NCBI RefSeq assembly: GCF_001282685.1
Contig: NZ_LN875033.1
Location: 122,210-186,209 of the forward strand
DNA: 64,000 nucleotides
Origin: Niameybacter massiliensis
GTDB taxonomy: Bacteria; Bacillota; Clostridia; Lachnospirales; Cellulosilyticaceae
Reading direction: 5' to 3'
The first letter of the stretch is position 1, and every line of letters begins with the position of its first letter. Of this stretch, positions 37,008 to 45,954 are shown in pieces. The notes under the pieces are model-generated. The model did not search any database. It saw nothing but the letters and a program-made list of their open reading frames with translations, and was not told the DNA's origin. The translations under genes and the position numbers were made by a program.

Positions 37008-37082
37008 TTATCCACATTATCCACAGGCACCTGTTTATAACTCATGTGAATAATATAATAACTTATTAACAGCTTATCCTCA
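37008..37082. promoter_or_regulatory. Cluster of DnaA boxes between murC and the helicase-loader genes
   Basis: Two directly abutting TTATCCACA (37008-37016, 37017-37025) and TTATTCACA on the minus strand (complement of 37045-37053) match the DnaA box TTATNCACA perfectly. Near matches with one mismatch are TTATAAACA (minus, 37032-37040), TTATTAACA (37063-37071) and TTATCCTCA (37074-37082). Six candidates lie in 75 AT-rich bases, in an arrangement typical of origins or DnaA-titration/regulatory clusters. A terminator follows immediately. Confidence 0.7.
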
Positions 37083-37116
37083 AAATCCCCTTTTTATTAA
37101 GGGGATTTTGTTTTTT
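37082..37116 (+). terminator. Terminator of murC
   Basis: An 11-bp perfect stem AAAATCCCCTT/AAGGGGATTTT (arms 37082-37092 and 37099-37109) is followed by TTTTTT. It separates murC and the DnaA boxes from the DnaD-like gene. Confidence 0.8.
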
Positions 37117-37141
37117 GCCACATACTATTTTTTATTTTTTG

Positions 37142-37150
37142 TGCTATAAT
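37142..37150 (+). promoter_or_regulatory. Extended -10 promoter of the DnaD-like/DnaI-like operon
   Basis: TGCTATAAT (TGn plus perfect TATAAT) lies 40 bases before the TTG start. No good -35 is seen, as usual for extended -10 promoters. The DnaA-box cluster is about 60-130 bp upstream. Confidence 0.5.
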
Positions 37151-37189
37151 ACTAACACGATAGTATTTAGATTAAAGGAGGCGCTTGCT

Positions 37190-38260
37190 TTGGCATATGT
37201 AAAATTTATTTCAAATCCCCCAACATCCATTAGCATTCCATATTGGTTTATTACAGATTATATGCCTCAAGCATTAGGTGGCTATGTTAAAGTTTATCTT
37301 TATATTTTTGCACTTTATCATGATCCTTCTATAGAGGGTATATCTCTTGAAGACTCTGCTAAAGTGCTAAATATGCTTTGTTCTGAACTCACTACAGCTT
37401 TAGAATATTGGAATACTCACGGAGTACTTCAATTTAAAATGCTCTCAGATGAAGACTTTGAACTTACCTTTGAATTAGACAAGCCTACTAGTGCTCCTAC
37501 AGTAGGACGTACTGCCTCTGTAGAAACAAAAACTCAACGTACCTTTATTCAACAAACAAGACCTCATTATACTTCTGATGAACTTACTCTATATTGTAAA
37601 GAGCATACTTCTATTGCTAACTTATTCACTGTATGCGAAAAATATCTAGGACGTCTTCTTTCTTCAACAGACCAACAAGTTTTATATGGTTTATATGATT
37701 GGCTTAATTTACCACTAGATCTTATAGAATATCTCGTTCAATATTGTGCTTCAAATAATCATACCCATATTCGTTATATTGAAAAAGTTGCCTTAGGTTG
37801 GGTTGACCAAGGTATTAAAACAGTTGAAGACGCTAAAGCTCAAGCTTCTATTACAAAAAAATATCGTACGATTTTAAAAGCTTTAGGTATGACAGGTGAA
37901 ACTATTACGAAACATCAGAAAGAACTCATAGATAAATGGCTTAATGATTATGCCTTCGACATAGGGGTAATACTAGAAGCATGCAATAGAACAGTTACTT
38001 ATTCCTCTTCTCCTAGCTTAAATTATTTAGGTTCTATTTTAGATAAATGGAAAGAAAAAGGTATTCACACCTTGGAAGAAGTTGCAACCCTTGATCAAAA
38101 CCATTCTAAGGAACAAGAAGCTGCTAAGTCAAAAGGAAATAAAACTGCTAAAAGTAAAAACCCTCACTTTACAACAACTTATTCACATAATTGGGACTTA
38201 GATGAACTTGAAAAACGTGAACGCCAATTTTTAGAGCAAAAGATTTATGGAGGAAATTAA
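37190..38260 (+). CDS. DnaD-domain protein (DnaB/DnaD-like replication initiation)
   Basis: A 356-residue protein with an N-terminal winged-helix-like region (1-100) and two tandem DnaD/DnaB_2 helical domains: around LYDWLNLPLDLIEYLVQYC and around NYLGSILDKWKEKGI. Such proteins remodel the origin and recruit the helicase loader. The start is TTG at 37190, chosen because AAGGAGG lies 8 bases upstream; a longer frame to 37115 would begin inside the murC terminator. It is followed after 3 bases by the DnaI-like ATPase, so the two form a helicase-loading operon. A lysine-rich tail precedes the end. Confidence 0.9.
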   Translation: MAYVKFISNPPTSISIPYWFITDYMPQALGGYVKVYLYIFALYHDPSIEGISLEDSAKVLNMLCSELTTALEYWNTHGVLQFKMLSDEDFELTFELDKPTSAPTVGRTASVETKTQRTFIQQTRPHYTSDELTLYCKEHTSIANLFTVCEKYLGRLLSSTDQQVLYGLYDWLNLPLDLIEYLVQYCASNNHTHIRYIEKVALGWVDQGIKTVEDAKAQASITKKYRTILKALGMTGETITKHQKELIDKWLNDYAFDIGVILEACNRTVTYSSSPSLNYLGSILDKWKEKGIHTLEEVATLDQNHSKEQEAAKSKGNKTAKSKNPHFTTTYSHNWDLDELEKRERQFLEQKIYGGN

Positions 38261-38263
38261 TAG

Positions 38264-39316
38264 ATGACTACTAAAGAACTTCAGTATAAATTACTGTTGA
38301 AACAATACGATCAGAAACGTACACGTGCTGCAGAAGCTAAACGTAATCGTGAAGAGGAAATTTATAAAAAAATCCCTGATATTGAAAGAATAGATCAATC
38401 TCTTAATAAATTAGGAATTAGTCTTGTCAAAAGTGCTCTTAATGCTTCCCCTGATGAATTTATTGAAAATTATCGTCACAAAAATGAAGAATTACGTCGT
38501 CTAAAAAAACAACTTTTAGTTGAATATGGTTATCCTGTTGATTACTTAGATATGCACCATGACTGTCCTGTATGTAAAGATACAGGCTTTATTAGTGATG
38601 TTAGTCATAGGGATAGCATTGCTAATGAATATGCACATCATCAACCTTGTAAATGTTTCAAACAAGCTCTTATTAATCTCTCTTATGATCAATCTAATTT
38701 AAAATCTATTGGTGCTGATCAAAGTTTTTCTAACTTTAATTTTAATTATTATTCTGATCAAGTAGATAAAGAGTATAATAAATCTCCTAGAAAAAATATG
38801 GAGCTTATTTATCAAGAATGCATCAACTTTGTAGAGCAATTTGCCTATAAGAAAAATAATATGCTATTGCATGGTCCTACTGGCCTTGGAAAAACATTCT
38901 TGTGTAATTGTATTGCCAAGGAACTTCTTAACCAAGGATACAGTGTTCTCTATTTAAGTGCTCAAGAACTCTTTAAATTATTTGAAGAATCTCGCTTCCA
39001 CCGTGAAGATATGGAGGAAGATGAAAAGAATAATTTAGATATTCTACTCACTGTAGATCTTCTTATTATTGACGACTTCGCCACTGAAGCTACTAATAGT
39101 TTTACAGGTCCTGATTTATTCCATGTTATTAATACAAGAGCACTTAATAAAACTTCTACTATTATTTCTACTAACTTACCACTTAGTGACTGGCGTAGCC
39201 TATATTCTGAACGTATTATTTCTCGTATTTTTGGTGAATATAGTATTCTTAGATTCTTCGGAGAAGATATTCGTCTTTTAAAAAAATGGAACCAAAAAGC
39301 TGCAACCCGCAAATAA
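38264..39316 (+). CDS. DnaI/DnaC-like helicase-loader ATPase
   Basis: A 350-residue AAA+ ATPase. The N-terminal half (1-140) has a helical part and two Cys pairs, C101PVC104 and C129-K-C131, a zinc-ribbon-like site as in DnaI. The ATPase half has Walker A GPTGLGKT at 204-211 and Walker B VDLLIIDDF around 260-265. Loaders of this type place the DnaB helicase, encoded at 54977, onto origin DNA. It begins 3 bases after the DnaD-like gene, in one operon downstream of the DnaA boxes. Confidence 0.9.
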   Translation: MTTKELQYKLLLKQYDQKRTRAAEAKRNREEEIYKKIPDIERIDQSLNKLGISLVKSALNASPDEFIENYRHKNEELRRLKKQLLVEYGYPVDYLDMHHDCPVCKDTGFISDVSHRDSIANEYAHHQPCKCFKQALINLSYDQSNLKSIGADQSFSNFNFNYYSDQVDKEYNKSPRKNMELIYQECINFVEQFAYKKNNMLLHGPTGLGKTFLCNCIAKELLNQGYSVLYLSAQELFKLFEESRFHREDMEEDEKNNLDILLTVDLLIIDDFATEATNSFTGPDLFHVINTRALNKTSTIISTNLPLSDWRSLYSERIISRIFGEYSILRFFGEDIRLLKKWNQKAATRK

Positions 39317-39334
39317 CTGGGTATGCAGCTTTTT
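39294..39334 (+). terminator. Terminator of the DnaI-like gene
   Basis: AAAAAGCTGCA-ACCC pairs with GGGT-A-TGCAGCTTTTT (arms 39294-39308 and 39319-39334, one bulged A), followed by a T-run. It overlaps the stop codon of the gene (39316). Confidence 0.7.
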
Positions 39335-39426
39335 GATTTTGTCTTGTTATGGATATTTTTCTTAGCTTGTTAATATACTTTATAAAGCTTGATTTTTTAT
39401 AAAATATTCATTCCAAGGAGGCTCTT

Positions 39427-40755
39427 ATGTTTTGCACCATTCATTTATCAAAATCTGATCCAACTCCTTTATATATTCAACTTGCCAATTCTTTGGCTCA
39501 TCTCATTAAAATAGGTGAGCTCCCTAATCACACTAAACTACCTACTATTAGGACCCTTTCAAAAAAACTTAATATAAATAGGGATACTGTTGTAAATGCC
39601 TACAAACTATTAGAAAACCAAGGCTTAGTAACTGCTTATGTTGGAAGTGGTACCTATGTTTCTTCTTCCCAAGTTAGTCAACCATCTGAATCTCAAGAAA
39701 CCATATCTTGTAGTAGTCTATTTTTTAATAAAAGCTATTTTCCACCTTCACTTATTAATGAACTTGCTAATGAAATGATTGCTGCTGAAGGTTGGAATGT
39801 CTTCTCTGACCCACTTTATCGAGGACATACTTTATTAAAACAAAGTATTAGCGAATTCTTCAAATCAGTAGGACTTCTTTCTAATCCTAGTCAAATTCGC
39901 TATACAAAAGATTTCTTAAGCTTTCTAGTTGACCTACTCAAGATCCATCCTAACTCTACAATAGGTATCGAGGCCTATCACGATTTAAGCTACAGCTCTT
40001 TCTTGCGCTCGTTAGGCTTTAAAGTGATCGAGCTTCCTCTTACTCAAAATGGATTAGACCTTGATCATTTAGAAAAAGTATTACAAACAGAACATATTTC
40101 GTTTATATGGGTATCTACATATGTTCAGAATCCCACAGGTATTTCTTATGCATTAGAAAACAAAAAACGTTTACTTGAACTAGCTGAACATCATCAATTT
40201 TATATTATAGAAGATGGCACCCTCTCTGATTTTGCTTATACTGAAACCTCTCTTATGCCACTTTATAGCTTAGATCATAACAATCATGTCATTTATATTT
40301 ATCATTTTTCTAAGCTTTATTTACCAACTTTACAGTATAGCTTTATCGCTTTGCCTCCAGCACTGTCCAAGAAATTTAATGAACCTATGCAGTCTACTTT
40401 TAATGAACGCTTTTTACAGTATTACTTAGATTCTTCTATTTTTTCTTCTATTCGCCAAGAAATTATAGAACATAATTACAAATACTTTAAAGTGATTATG
40501 CCTATTTTAAAAGAATTGAAAGATACTATTAACTTATATTCCGAACATGGTAGTCTATTCTTCTGGTTTAAACCTCAGGCTATATCCTCATCTGCTATGG
40601 AAAAATATTTACTACAGCAACATATCATCTTAGCTCCTGGTGAACTTTTTACTATGAAATCTAAATGTTCTTATTCTCGACTTTCTCTTGCTCATCTTAA
40701 TGATACAACACTCCCTTTAGTTATTGATGCCTTACAAGGTATGGTAACATTATAA
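39427..40755 (+). CDS. MocR-type GntR/aminotransferase transcriptional regulator
   Basis: A 442-residue fusion of a GntR winged helix (about 10-80, with LPTIRTLSKKLNINRDTVVNAYKLL) and a fold-type I aminotransferase domain (110-442). PLP-site residues are visible: QNPTG at 234-238, Asp263 in IIEDG and Lys296 in HFSK. The motif around the lysine departs from the usual GTFSK (YHFSKLYLP), and the EDDYxxxF motif reads EDGTLSDF, so binding or effector may differ from PdxR or GabR. It stands alone and is convergent with cwlD. The target genes are not adjacent and cannot be named. Confidence 0.9.
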   Translation: MFCTIHLSKSDPTPLYIQLANSLAHLIKIGELPNHTKLPTIRTLSKKLNINRDTVVNAYKLLENQGLVTAYVGSGTYVSSSQVSQPSESQETISCSSLFFNKSYFPPSLINELANEMIAAEGWNVFSDPLYRGHTLLKQSISEFFKSVGLLSNPSQIRYTKDFLSFLVDLLKIHPNSTIGIEAYHDLSYSSFLRSLGFKVIELPLTQNGLDLDHLEKVLQTEHISFIWVSTYVQNPTGISYALENKKRLLELAEHHQFYIIEDGTLSDFAYTETSLMPLYSLDHNNHVIYIYHFSKLYLPTLQYSFIALPPALSKKFNEPMQSTFNERFLQYYLDSSIFSSIRQEIIEHNYKYFKVIMPILKELKDTINLYSEHGSLFFWFKPQAISSSAMEKYLLQQHIILAPGELFTMKSKCSYSRLSLAHLNDTTLPLVIDALQGMVTL

Positions 40756-40762
40756 GATTTAT

Positions 40763-40811
40763 AGAAATAGCTCTCCAATGTTATATTTATAAACATTGGA
40801 GAGCTATTTCT
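40763..40811. terminator. Bidirectional terminator between the MocR-type gene and cwlD
   Basis: A 20-bp perfect inverted repeat (arms 40763-40782 and 40792-40811) lies between the convergent genes. Confidence 0.9.
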
Positions 40812-40825
40812 ATTTGGTATGTATT

Positions 40826-41539
40826 CTACTGAGCATCTAGTGCCTCAAAATATTCTACTATGCCAGCATAAATCGACCATGCTATTTTATCTTGGTAACT
40901 ATTACTTGCAAGTTTTGCCTCTTCTTCTAGATTAGTCAAAAAGCCACATTCTACAATTACTCCTGGCATTTGGCTAATCTTAAGAATATAGTAGTCCTTA
41001 CTACTTTTTATCTTACGCTTATTCTCAGGATCGGCATATGCTTTAATGCTATTTTGTACACAGTTAGCTAATAATTTTGCCTTATCAGAGTCTTGATAAT
41101 AAAATACTTGAGCGCCTTTTACTTGTGGCTGTGTAAATGCATTTTGATGAATACTTACTAAAATATCTGCGTCACTTTCTTGAATAACCTGTTTACGATA
41201 ATTCATATCTCTTCTTTTATGTGTATTTCCTTTTTCTCCTTGTAACTTCTCATCATCTACCCTTGTCATAATAACTGTAGCGCCTGATTGTTCCAAGTAA
41301 CTCTTTAATTTAAATGCTATAGCTAGATTAATCTCATCTTCTTTTGTTCCACTTGCTCCTGCCTTACCAGGATCGAACCCTCCATGTCCTGCATCAATGA
41401 CAACTACTTTAGAAGCTGTAGATAAGCTAAAAGTTTCAAAAGACCCATTAGCAAACTTCAAGTAAGTGCAAAATGCAATCAAGCAAGCTAAACCTAATAC
41501 TAGCATATTTAGACTATTTTTTTTGATGATACGCCCCAT
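40826..41539 (-). CDS. cwlD: N-acetylmuramoyl-L-alanine amidase CwlD
   Basis: A 237-residue zinc amidase (Amidase_3). An N-terminal membrane segment (about 10-26) anchors it; VVIDAGHGGFDPG (zinc His), the glutamate-rich EDEINLAIAFKLK, VSIHQN (zinc His) and the late VECGFLTN (catalytic Glu) are present. CwlD removes peptides from the muramic acid to form muramic-delta-lactam in the spore cortex. Its place near other sporulation genes and its length match the family. It is on the minus strand, with MFS upstream. Confidence 0.94.
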   Translation of the reverse strand: MGRIIKKNSLNMLVLGLACLIAFCTYLKFANGSFETFSLSTASKVVVIDAGHGGFDPGKAGASGTKEDEINLAIAFKLKSYLEQSGATVIMTRVDDEKLQGEKGNTHKRRDMNYRKQVIQESDADILVSIHQNAFTQPQVKGAQVFYYQDSDKAKLLANCVQNSIKAYADPENKRKIKSSKDYYILKISQMPGVIVECGFLTNLEEEAKLASNSYQDKIAWSIYAGIVEYFEALDAQ

Positions 41540-41616
41540 GTTCTTTCCTCTCTTTTCTTACTTGTACTAGTTCTACTTTTATTGTATTAGAGAGGTTAAG
41601 AAAAAATGCCATTATC

Positions 41617-42789
41617 TTATTGTGTTGTCCTTTTCTCTTTCAATAAATTAGGAATAAAGGTAACCGCTGTTAAAATGATTAGTCCTATCATCACAAATGT
41701 CACTTGCGTCATATTAAAATATTCCAATATATATCCACCACATAAACTAGATAAAATCTGAGCAATCCCGCCTGTTCCAGCTACCAATACGCCCATAGCT
41801 GTAGCTTTTAAATAAGGTGCAATAACTTTATTTACATAGGATAATGCCATAACTGTATAAATAGCATAAGTAGCCCCCATAATGACTCTCCCTATTATGA
41901 ATAAAACTAAATTATTAACCATAAAAATACATATGCTACCAACACCTAGCGAAATCACTGCCCATATGTATATATACTCTAAGCTACGCTTCATTAACAT
42001 TTTCCCAACTAATGCAAATGTAGCTGCCTCTACAATTCCACATATAAACATTACATAGCCATAATAAACACTATTCCCACCTACTTCTTGCATCATAATT
42101 GGTCCAAAAGTGTTGACCATTTTAATCCCCACATTAAGGAAAAATGCACTCACCATAAAGCACATGTATGTTTTATTAGTTACTAAATGGTTAATAGTTC
42201 CTTTAAGAGGTATTTTCTTAGCTTCTTGCTTATATTCATCATTAATATCTTCTAAAGTAACAAGCAAGATTCCTGCAAGACTCATCAGCAAGGCATTAAA
42301 ATAAAACACCTTATCATATCCTAAATAACCTATAACAAGTCCCATCACAATAGATGCAATCCCTGCTCCTATTGATCCTATCCCCCTTGTATTTTCATAA
42401 TCTACTTCTGGATGTTTGTTTCTTATAGATACAATCCAGCCATCAAGTAAAACTGGAAGTTGTCTAGTGGTTGCTGCATGAATAACTACAAATAATCCTA
42501 ATAGAAATAGAATAGATGCAACACTCGGTATACATACAGCTAAAATAAGTACACATCCTATACTTAGCAAGACTGATTTCTTATAAGAAAGATAGTGATC
42601 CGTAATATATCCTAATATTGGTTGATAAATAAAACTTACAATAGCAATACAAGCCTGTATAATACCACATTCAAATTTTGAATAGCCTTGTTCACTTAAA
42701 AATAAAATAAAAAAATTAAAATAGGATGCATATGCAGCCATTAAAAAGAATTGAACACTCGCTAGTTTTACATTTATTTTCTTATTCAT
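41617..42789 (-). CDS. MFS transporter
   Basis: A 390-residue major facilitator with about 12 hydrophobic segments in two halves. It starts MNKKINVKLASVQFFLMAAY and has an MFS_1-like first helix region, resembling the LacY/NupG-type sugar or nucleoside:H+ symporters. ATG 42789 is preferred because GAGGAG precedes it, rather than the ATG four codons earlier. It lies between an aldo/keto reductase and cwlD, alone in its transcript. Substrate unknown. Confidence 0.85.
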   Translation of the reverse strand: MNKKINVKLASVQFFLMAAYASYFNFFILFLSEQGYSKFECGIIQACIAIVSFIYQPILGYITDHYLSYKKSVLLSIGCVLILAVCIPSVASILFLLGLFVVIHAATTRQLPVLLDGWIVSIRNKHPEVDYENTRGIGSIGAGIASIVMGLVIGYLGYDKVFYFNALLMSLAGILLVTLEDINDEYKQEAKKIPLKGTINHLVTNKTYMCFMVSAFFLNVGIKMVNTFGPIMMQEVGGNSVYYGYVMFICGIVEAATFALVGKMLMKRSLEYIYIWAVISLGVGSICIFMVNNLVLFIIGRVIMGATYAIYTVMALSYVNKVIAPYLKATAMGVLVAGTGGIAQILSSLCGGYILEYFNMTQVTFVMIGLIILTAVTFIPNLLKEKRTTQ

Positions 42790-42935
42790 GATGCTCCTCA
42801 CTTTGTTTTATAATTACTTCATTTGCATCTTCTATTATACTCATTTATTGGTATGTTAAAATATCTCTACCACTACTTTTATGTCTATTCTTTAGTTAAA
42901 TTCCTATACTATATATTTTCATATCAAATATATAG

Positions 42936-42976
42936 CTAAAGGGTACTGTCTAATTTTCTAGTCCAGTACCCTTTAG
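42936..42976. terminator. Terminator of the aldo/keto reductase gene
   Basis: A 13-bp perfect stem CTAAAGGGTACTG/CAGTACCCTTTAG (arms 42936-42948 and 42964-42976). The T-run is good only on the plus strand; on the minus strand the tail is weak, so efficiency is uncertain. Confidence 0.6.
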
Positions 42977-42981
42977 TTTTT

Positions 42982-43971
42982 CTATATTAACTTATTTAAA
43001 ATACGCTCAATTATTGTAAGTTCTTCTTCTGTGAACTCTAAATTGTCTAGAGCTTTAACATTTTCCTCAATTTGCTCCTTAGAGCTTGCTCCAATAAGTG
43101 TAGATGTGACACCACCTTCTCTAAGTGTCCATGCTATAGACATTTGCGCCAATGTCTGTCCCCTATGTGCAGCTACTTCATTTAATTGCTGTATTTTATG
43201 AAGCACTTCATCTAGTGTTTCTTCACCTTTTAGCACTTCTGAATCTAATGCTCTAGCTCCTTTTAATGTTTCTTCATCTAATCCCTTGCTTGTTAATAAT
43301 CCTTGTTCTAATGAACCAAATGCAATAGCTCCCATTCCTTCTTTTTTGAATAAATCAATTAATCCATCTTCAACCCGTCTATTAAGCAAAGAATAGGATG
43401 GCTGATGAATGAGACATGGTACCCCCATGTTCTTTAGAATAGTTACTGCTTTTTTCGTATCTAAAGCATTATAATTAGAAATCCCTACATATAATGCTTT
43501 TCCTTGATGAACGGCAGTTGCCAATGCTCCCATTGTTTCTTCAAGAGGTGTATTGGAATCTCTTCTGTGAGAATAAAAGATATCTACATAATCAAGCCCT
43601 AATCTTTTCAAACTTTGATTTAAACTGGATAGCAAATGTTTTCTTGAACCCCAGTCCCCATATGGTCCTTTCCACATAGTATAGCCTGCTTTAGTGGAGA
43701 TAAGCAGTTCATCTCTATACCCTATTAGCTCCTCTCTTAATATACGTCCTAATGTACATTCTGCTGAGCCAGGTGGATTCCCATAATTATTAGCCAAATC
43801 AAAATGATTAATCCCATGATTAAAAGCTGATATAATTACTTCTTTACTATTATCATAGCTATTTGTCTTTCCAAAATTCTTTAATAACCCTAAAGAAATA
43901 GCCGGTAACAAAAGACCACTATTACCACACCTTCTATAGATCATCTTCTCATATCTATCATCACTAATCAT
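42982..43971 (-). CDS. Aldo/keto reductase (YghZ-like)
   Basis: A 329-residue (beta/alpha)8 NADPH-dependent reductase. The start MIYRRCGNSGLLLPAISLGL and the tetrad Asp (HFDLANNYG), Tyr (NNYG), Lys (STKAGY) and His (YSHRRD) are all present. The segment AGYTMWKGPYGDWGSRKHLL is the signature of the YghZ branch, known for L-glyceraldehyde 3-phosphate reduction. It is alone, with a GH18 gene upstream 17 bases away. The physiological substrate is not determined. Confidence 0.9.
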   Translation of the reverse strand: MISDDRYEKMIYRRCGNSGLLLPAISLGLLKNFGKTNSYDNSKEVIISAFNHGINHFDLANNYGNPPGSAECTLGRILREELIGYRDELLISTKAGYTMWKGPYGDWGSRKHLLSSLNQSLKRLGLDYVDIFYSHRRDSNTPLEETMGALATAVHQGKALYVGISNYNALDTKKAVTILKNMGVPCLIHQPSYSLLNRRVEDGLIDLFKKEGMGAIAFGSLEQGLLTSKGLDEETLKGARALDSEVLKGEETLDEVLHKIQQLNEVAAHRGQTLAQMSIAWTLREGGVTSTLIGASSKEQIEENVKALDNLEFTEEELTIIERILNKLI

Positions 43972-43988
43972 TTCTAGCCTCCGTTACG

Positions 43989-45668
43989 TCACTCTTTCAT
44001 TTGTTTTAACGAATCCCATACATCAGGAGTCTCTAACCCTAATTTCCATCCTGCATAACCTGCTAAATCATATTGATTAATTAAGGTTACACGTTTTAAA
44101 ACAGTTGATGCATCCTCTATCCATGTCTGATAAACTGTGTCACCTTCTGTTTTTTGTACATAATATTGATCATGTTCATCATCATAGGTTGGATCTACAT
44201 TCCATTTTCCAATAACGCTTTGAGATGCCCCCATTCCATATGCACTAGAAGTCAACTCACCATTAGTTTCTTGCCAGATACGCGTATAAAACGGTATGCC
44301 TAACACTAATTTTTCTTTAGGTACTTCCTGTAAATTCAGTTGTATACCTTCTTCTACCCACTTAAGTCCTGCTACTGGACCTGCTTGTTCTGATCCACCC
44401 CAATGTTGATCATAAGCCATTACACAGAAGTAATCTACTACTTCAGCTAACTTATCACGTTGATAGTGCGTTGACCAAGCAGATGGGATATAAACATCTA
44501 CACTTACACTAAGCCCTTCTTGCTTAGCTTGCACAGATAGCTCTCTCATAAACTGTATCCATTCTACCCCAAAGTCAGCTTGGATATTCTCTATATCTAC
44601 GTTAATACCATCAAATCCATATTCTCTCGCAGCTTCTAATAATTGATTAATCACATATTGACGTTTAGCTGTACTTGTTAATACCGTTCTAGTAAGTTCA
44701 GGTGTTGTAAAGTTATGGCTAATAAGTGCCCATACTTGAAGTCCCTTTGCATGCGCAGTATTCACATATTCCTTAGAACCTCTATCTATAAGATTTCCTT
44801 GTTCATCTGCAAACTCAAACCAAGTTGGTGCGATAATATTTGCATTATTAATGTGTCTATATTTAGGTGTAGACCAGTCTCCTGTTCCTCTACTTGTCAT
44901 TTGATCCCATGCCAATTTAACCTTACCATCTATTGGTTTACTCATTGGAGCTAATGTATATACCTTATTTTGCTTAATTGAAGTCATTTCTCCTAGTTTA
45001 ACATCACTACTCTGAATATATCCAATCACTCCATTTTCATCACGTACTCTCATATAACCGTCTTCTTCACTATATACAGTAAGTTGATGGCCTTTTTCTA
45101 CCTTATCTACAATGAGAGCCTTTCTATCTTGATGGGTACGAAGCTCTGATTCTTTCTTTTTAACTGTACCTATCTGCTTTTGTATATTAAGATTTGAGAT
45201 ACATACTAATCTTTCATCTCTCCCTATTTGAATATCAATTCCATACTCTTCTTCTAAATAATCTTCCGGAATATATAATTCATTTTGATAAGTTAAAAAT
45301 GGTGTTACTAATTCTTTATCTTGCTTATTAACTACCATCTTATTATCATTAGGTTTTATTCTTCTTAACTCCTCTAAATTAGTGATGGTAATAGTTTCCT
45401 CATTATAATCATAATAAATTTTCTCATCTATATATTCTCTAGCAAAAGGATATGATACATATAATAATCCATCTTGCTCAATAACTGGTCTTTCTATATC
45501 TACTCTCACATCCTCATACACTGCGTTTAACTGTCCTTCTTTAAACTCATTAAAGTATGTAAGAGGATCTACTTGTTCTTTCCCCGGCATCATAATAAAA
45601 GTAAATATAGCACCAACTCCTAAAATCATGCACATTAACATCCCTAATAATATTTTTTTCAGCATCAT
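43989..45668 (-). CDS. Membrane-anchored GH18-type glycosidase with SH3-like and CuAO-N-like domains
   Basis: A 559-residue protein with an N-terminal membrane anchor (MLKKILLGMLMCMILGVGAI). Then come two segments resembling the copper-amine-oxidase N-terminal domain (about 40-165), an SH3-like domain (about 185-225, with KVEKGHQLTVYSEEDGYMRV) and a GH18 catalytic domain (about 245-555). The catalytic motif FDGINVDIENIQ fits DxxDxDxE with Asn in the second position, as in SleL-like spore-cortex and cell-wall enzymes. It probably cuts cell-wall or cortex glycans. AGGAGG lies 4-7 bases before the two ATGs. It lies upstream of the reductase on the same strand with a 17-base gap. Confidence 0.88.
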   Translation of the reverse strand: MMLKKILLGMLMCMILGVGAIFTFIMMPGKEQVDPLTYFNEFKEGQLNAVYEDVRVDIERPVIEQDGLLYVSYPFAREYIDEKIYYDYNEETITITNLEELRRIKPNDNKMVVNKQDKELVTPFLTYQNELYIPEDYLEEEYGIDIQIGRDERLVCISNLNIQKQIGTVKKKESELRTHQDRKALIVDKVEKGHQLTVYSEEDGYMRVRDENGVIGYIQSSDVKLGEMTSIKQNKVYTLAPMSKPIDGKVKLAWDQMTSRGTGDWSTPKYRHINNANIIAPTWFEFADEQGNLIDRGSKEYVNTAHAKGLQVWALISHNFTTPELTRTVLTSTAKRQYVINQLLEAAREYGFDGINVDIENIQADFGVEWIQFMRELSVQAKQEGLSVSVDVYIPSAWSTHYQRDKLAEVVDYFCVMAYDQHWGGSEQAGPVAGLKWVEEGIQLNLQEVPKEKLVLGIPFYTRIWQETNGELTSSAYGMGASQSVIGKWNVDPTYDDEHDQYYVQKTEGDTVYQTWIEDASTVLKRVTLINQYDLAGYAGWKLGLETPDVWDSLKQMKE

Positions 45669-45954
45669 TTTGCCTCCTTCACTCTGATAAGTATAACATA
45701 CTCTTAAAATATCCTCCTAGCCTGTTTTATAATTTTACCATAGGACTTTTTAATAAAATAATATTTTAGGTATAATGAATCAACTGGCAATAAAAATACT
45801 TCAACTATCATATAATACATTAGACACTCTTTATGGTCATTTCAAGAATTGATAGATTTATCCTCTTTACTTTTATTTAGCATTATCTTATACTTATTTA
45901 TATCTTAAGGTTTATCCTACATTTAATGTGACTGTATGAAAGGATGTGAGTTGT
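45669..45954. other. Divergent intergenic region
   Basis: 286 bases between the GH18 gene (minus) and mecA (plus), AT-rich, holding both promoters; no structured element, repeat or ORF with a credible start was seen. Confidence 0.5.

Noticed and set aside
37115..37189. Upstream extension of the DnaD-like gene
   Set aside because: It would begin within the murC terminator; AAGGAGG before TTG 37190 fixes the start.
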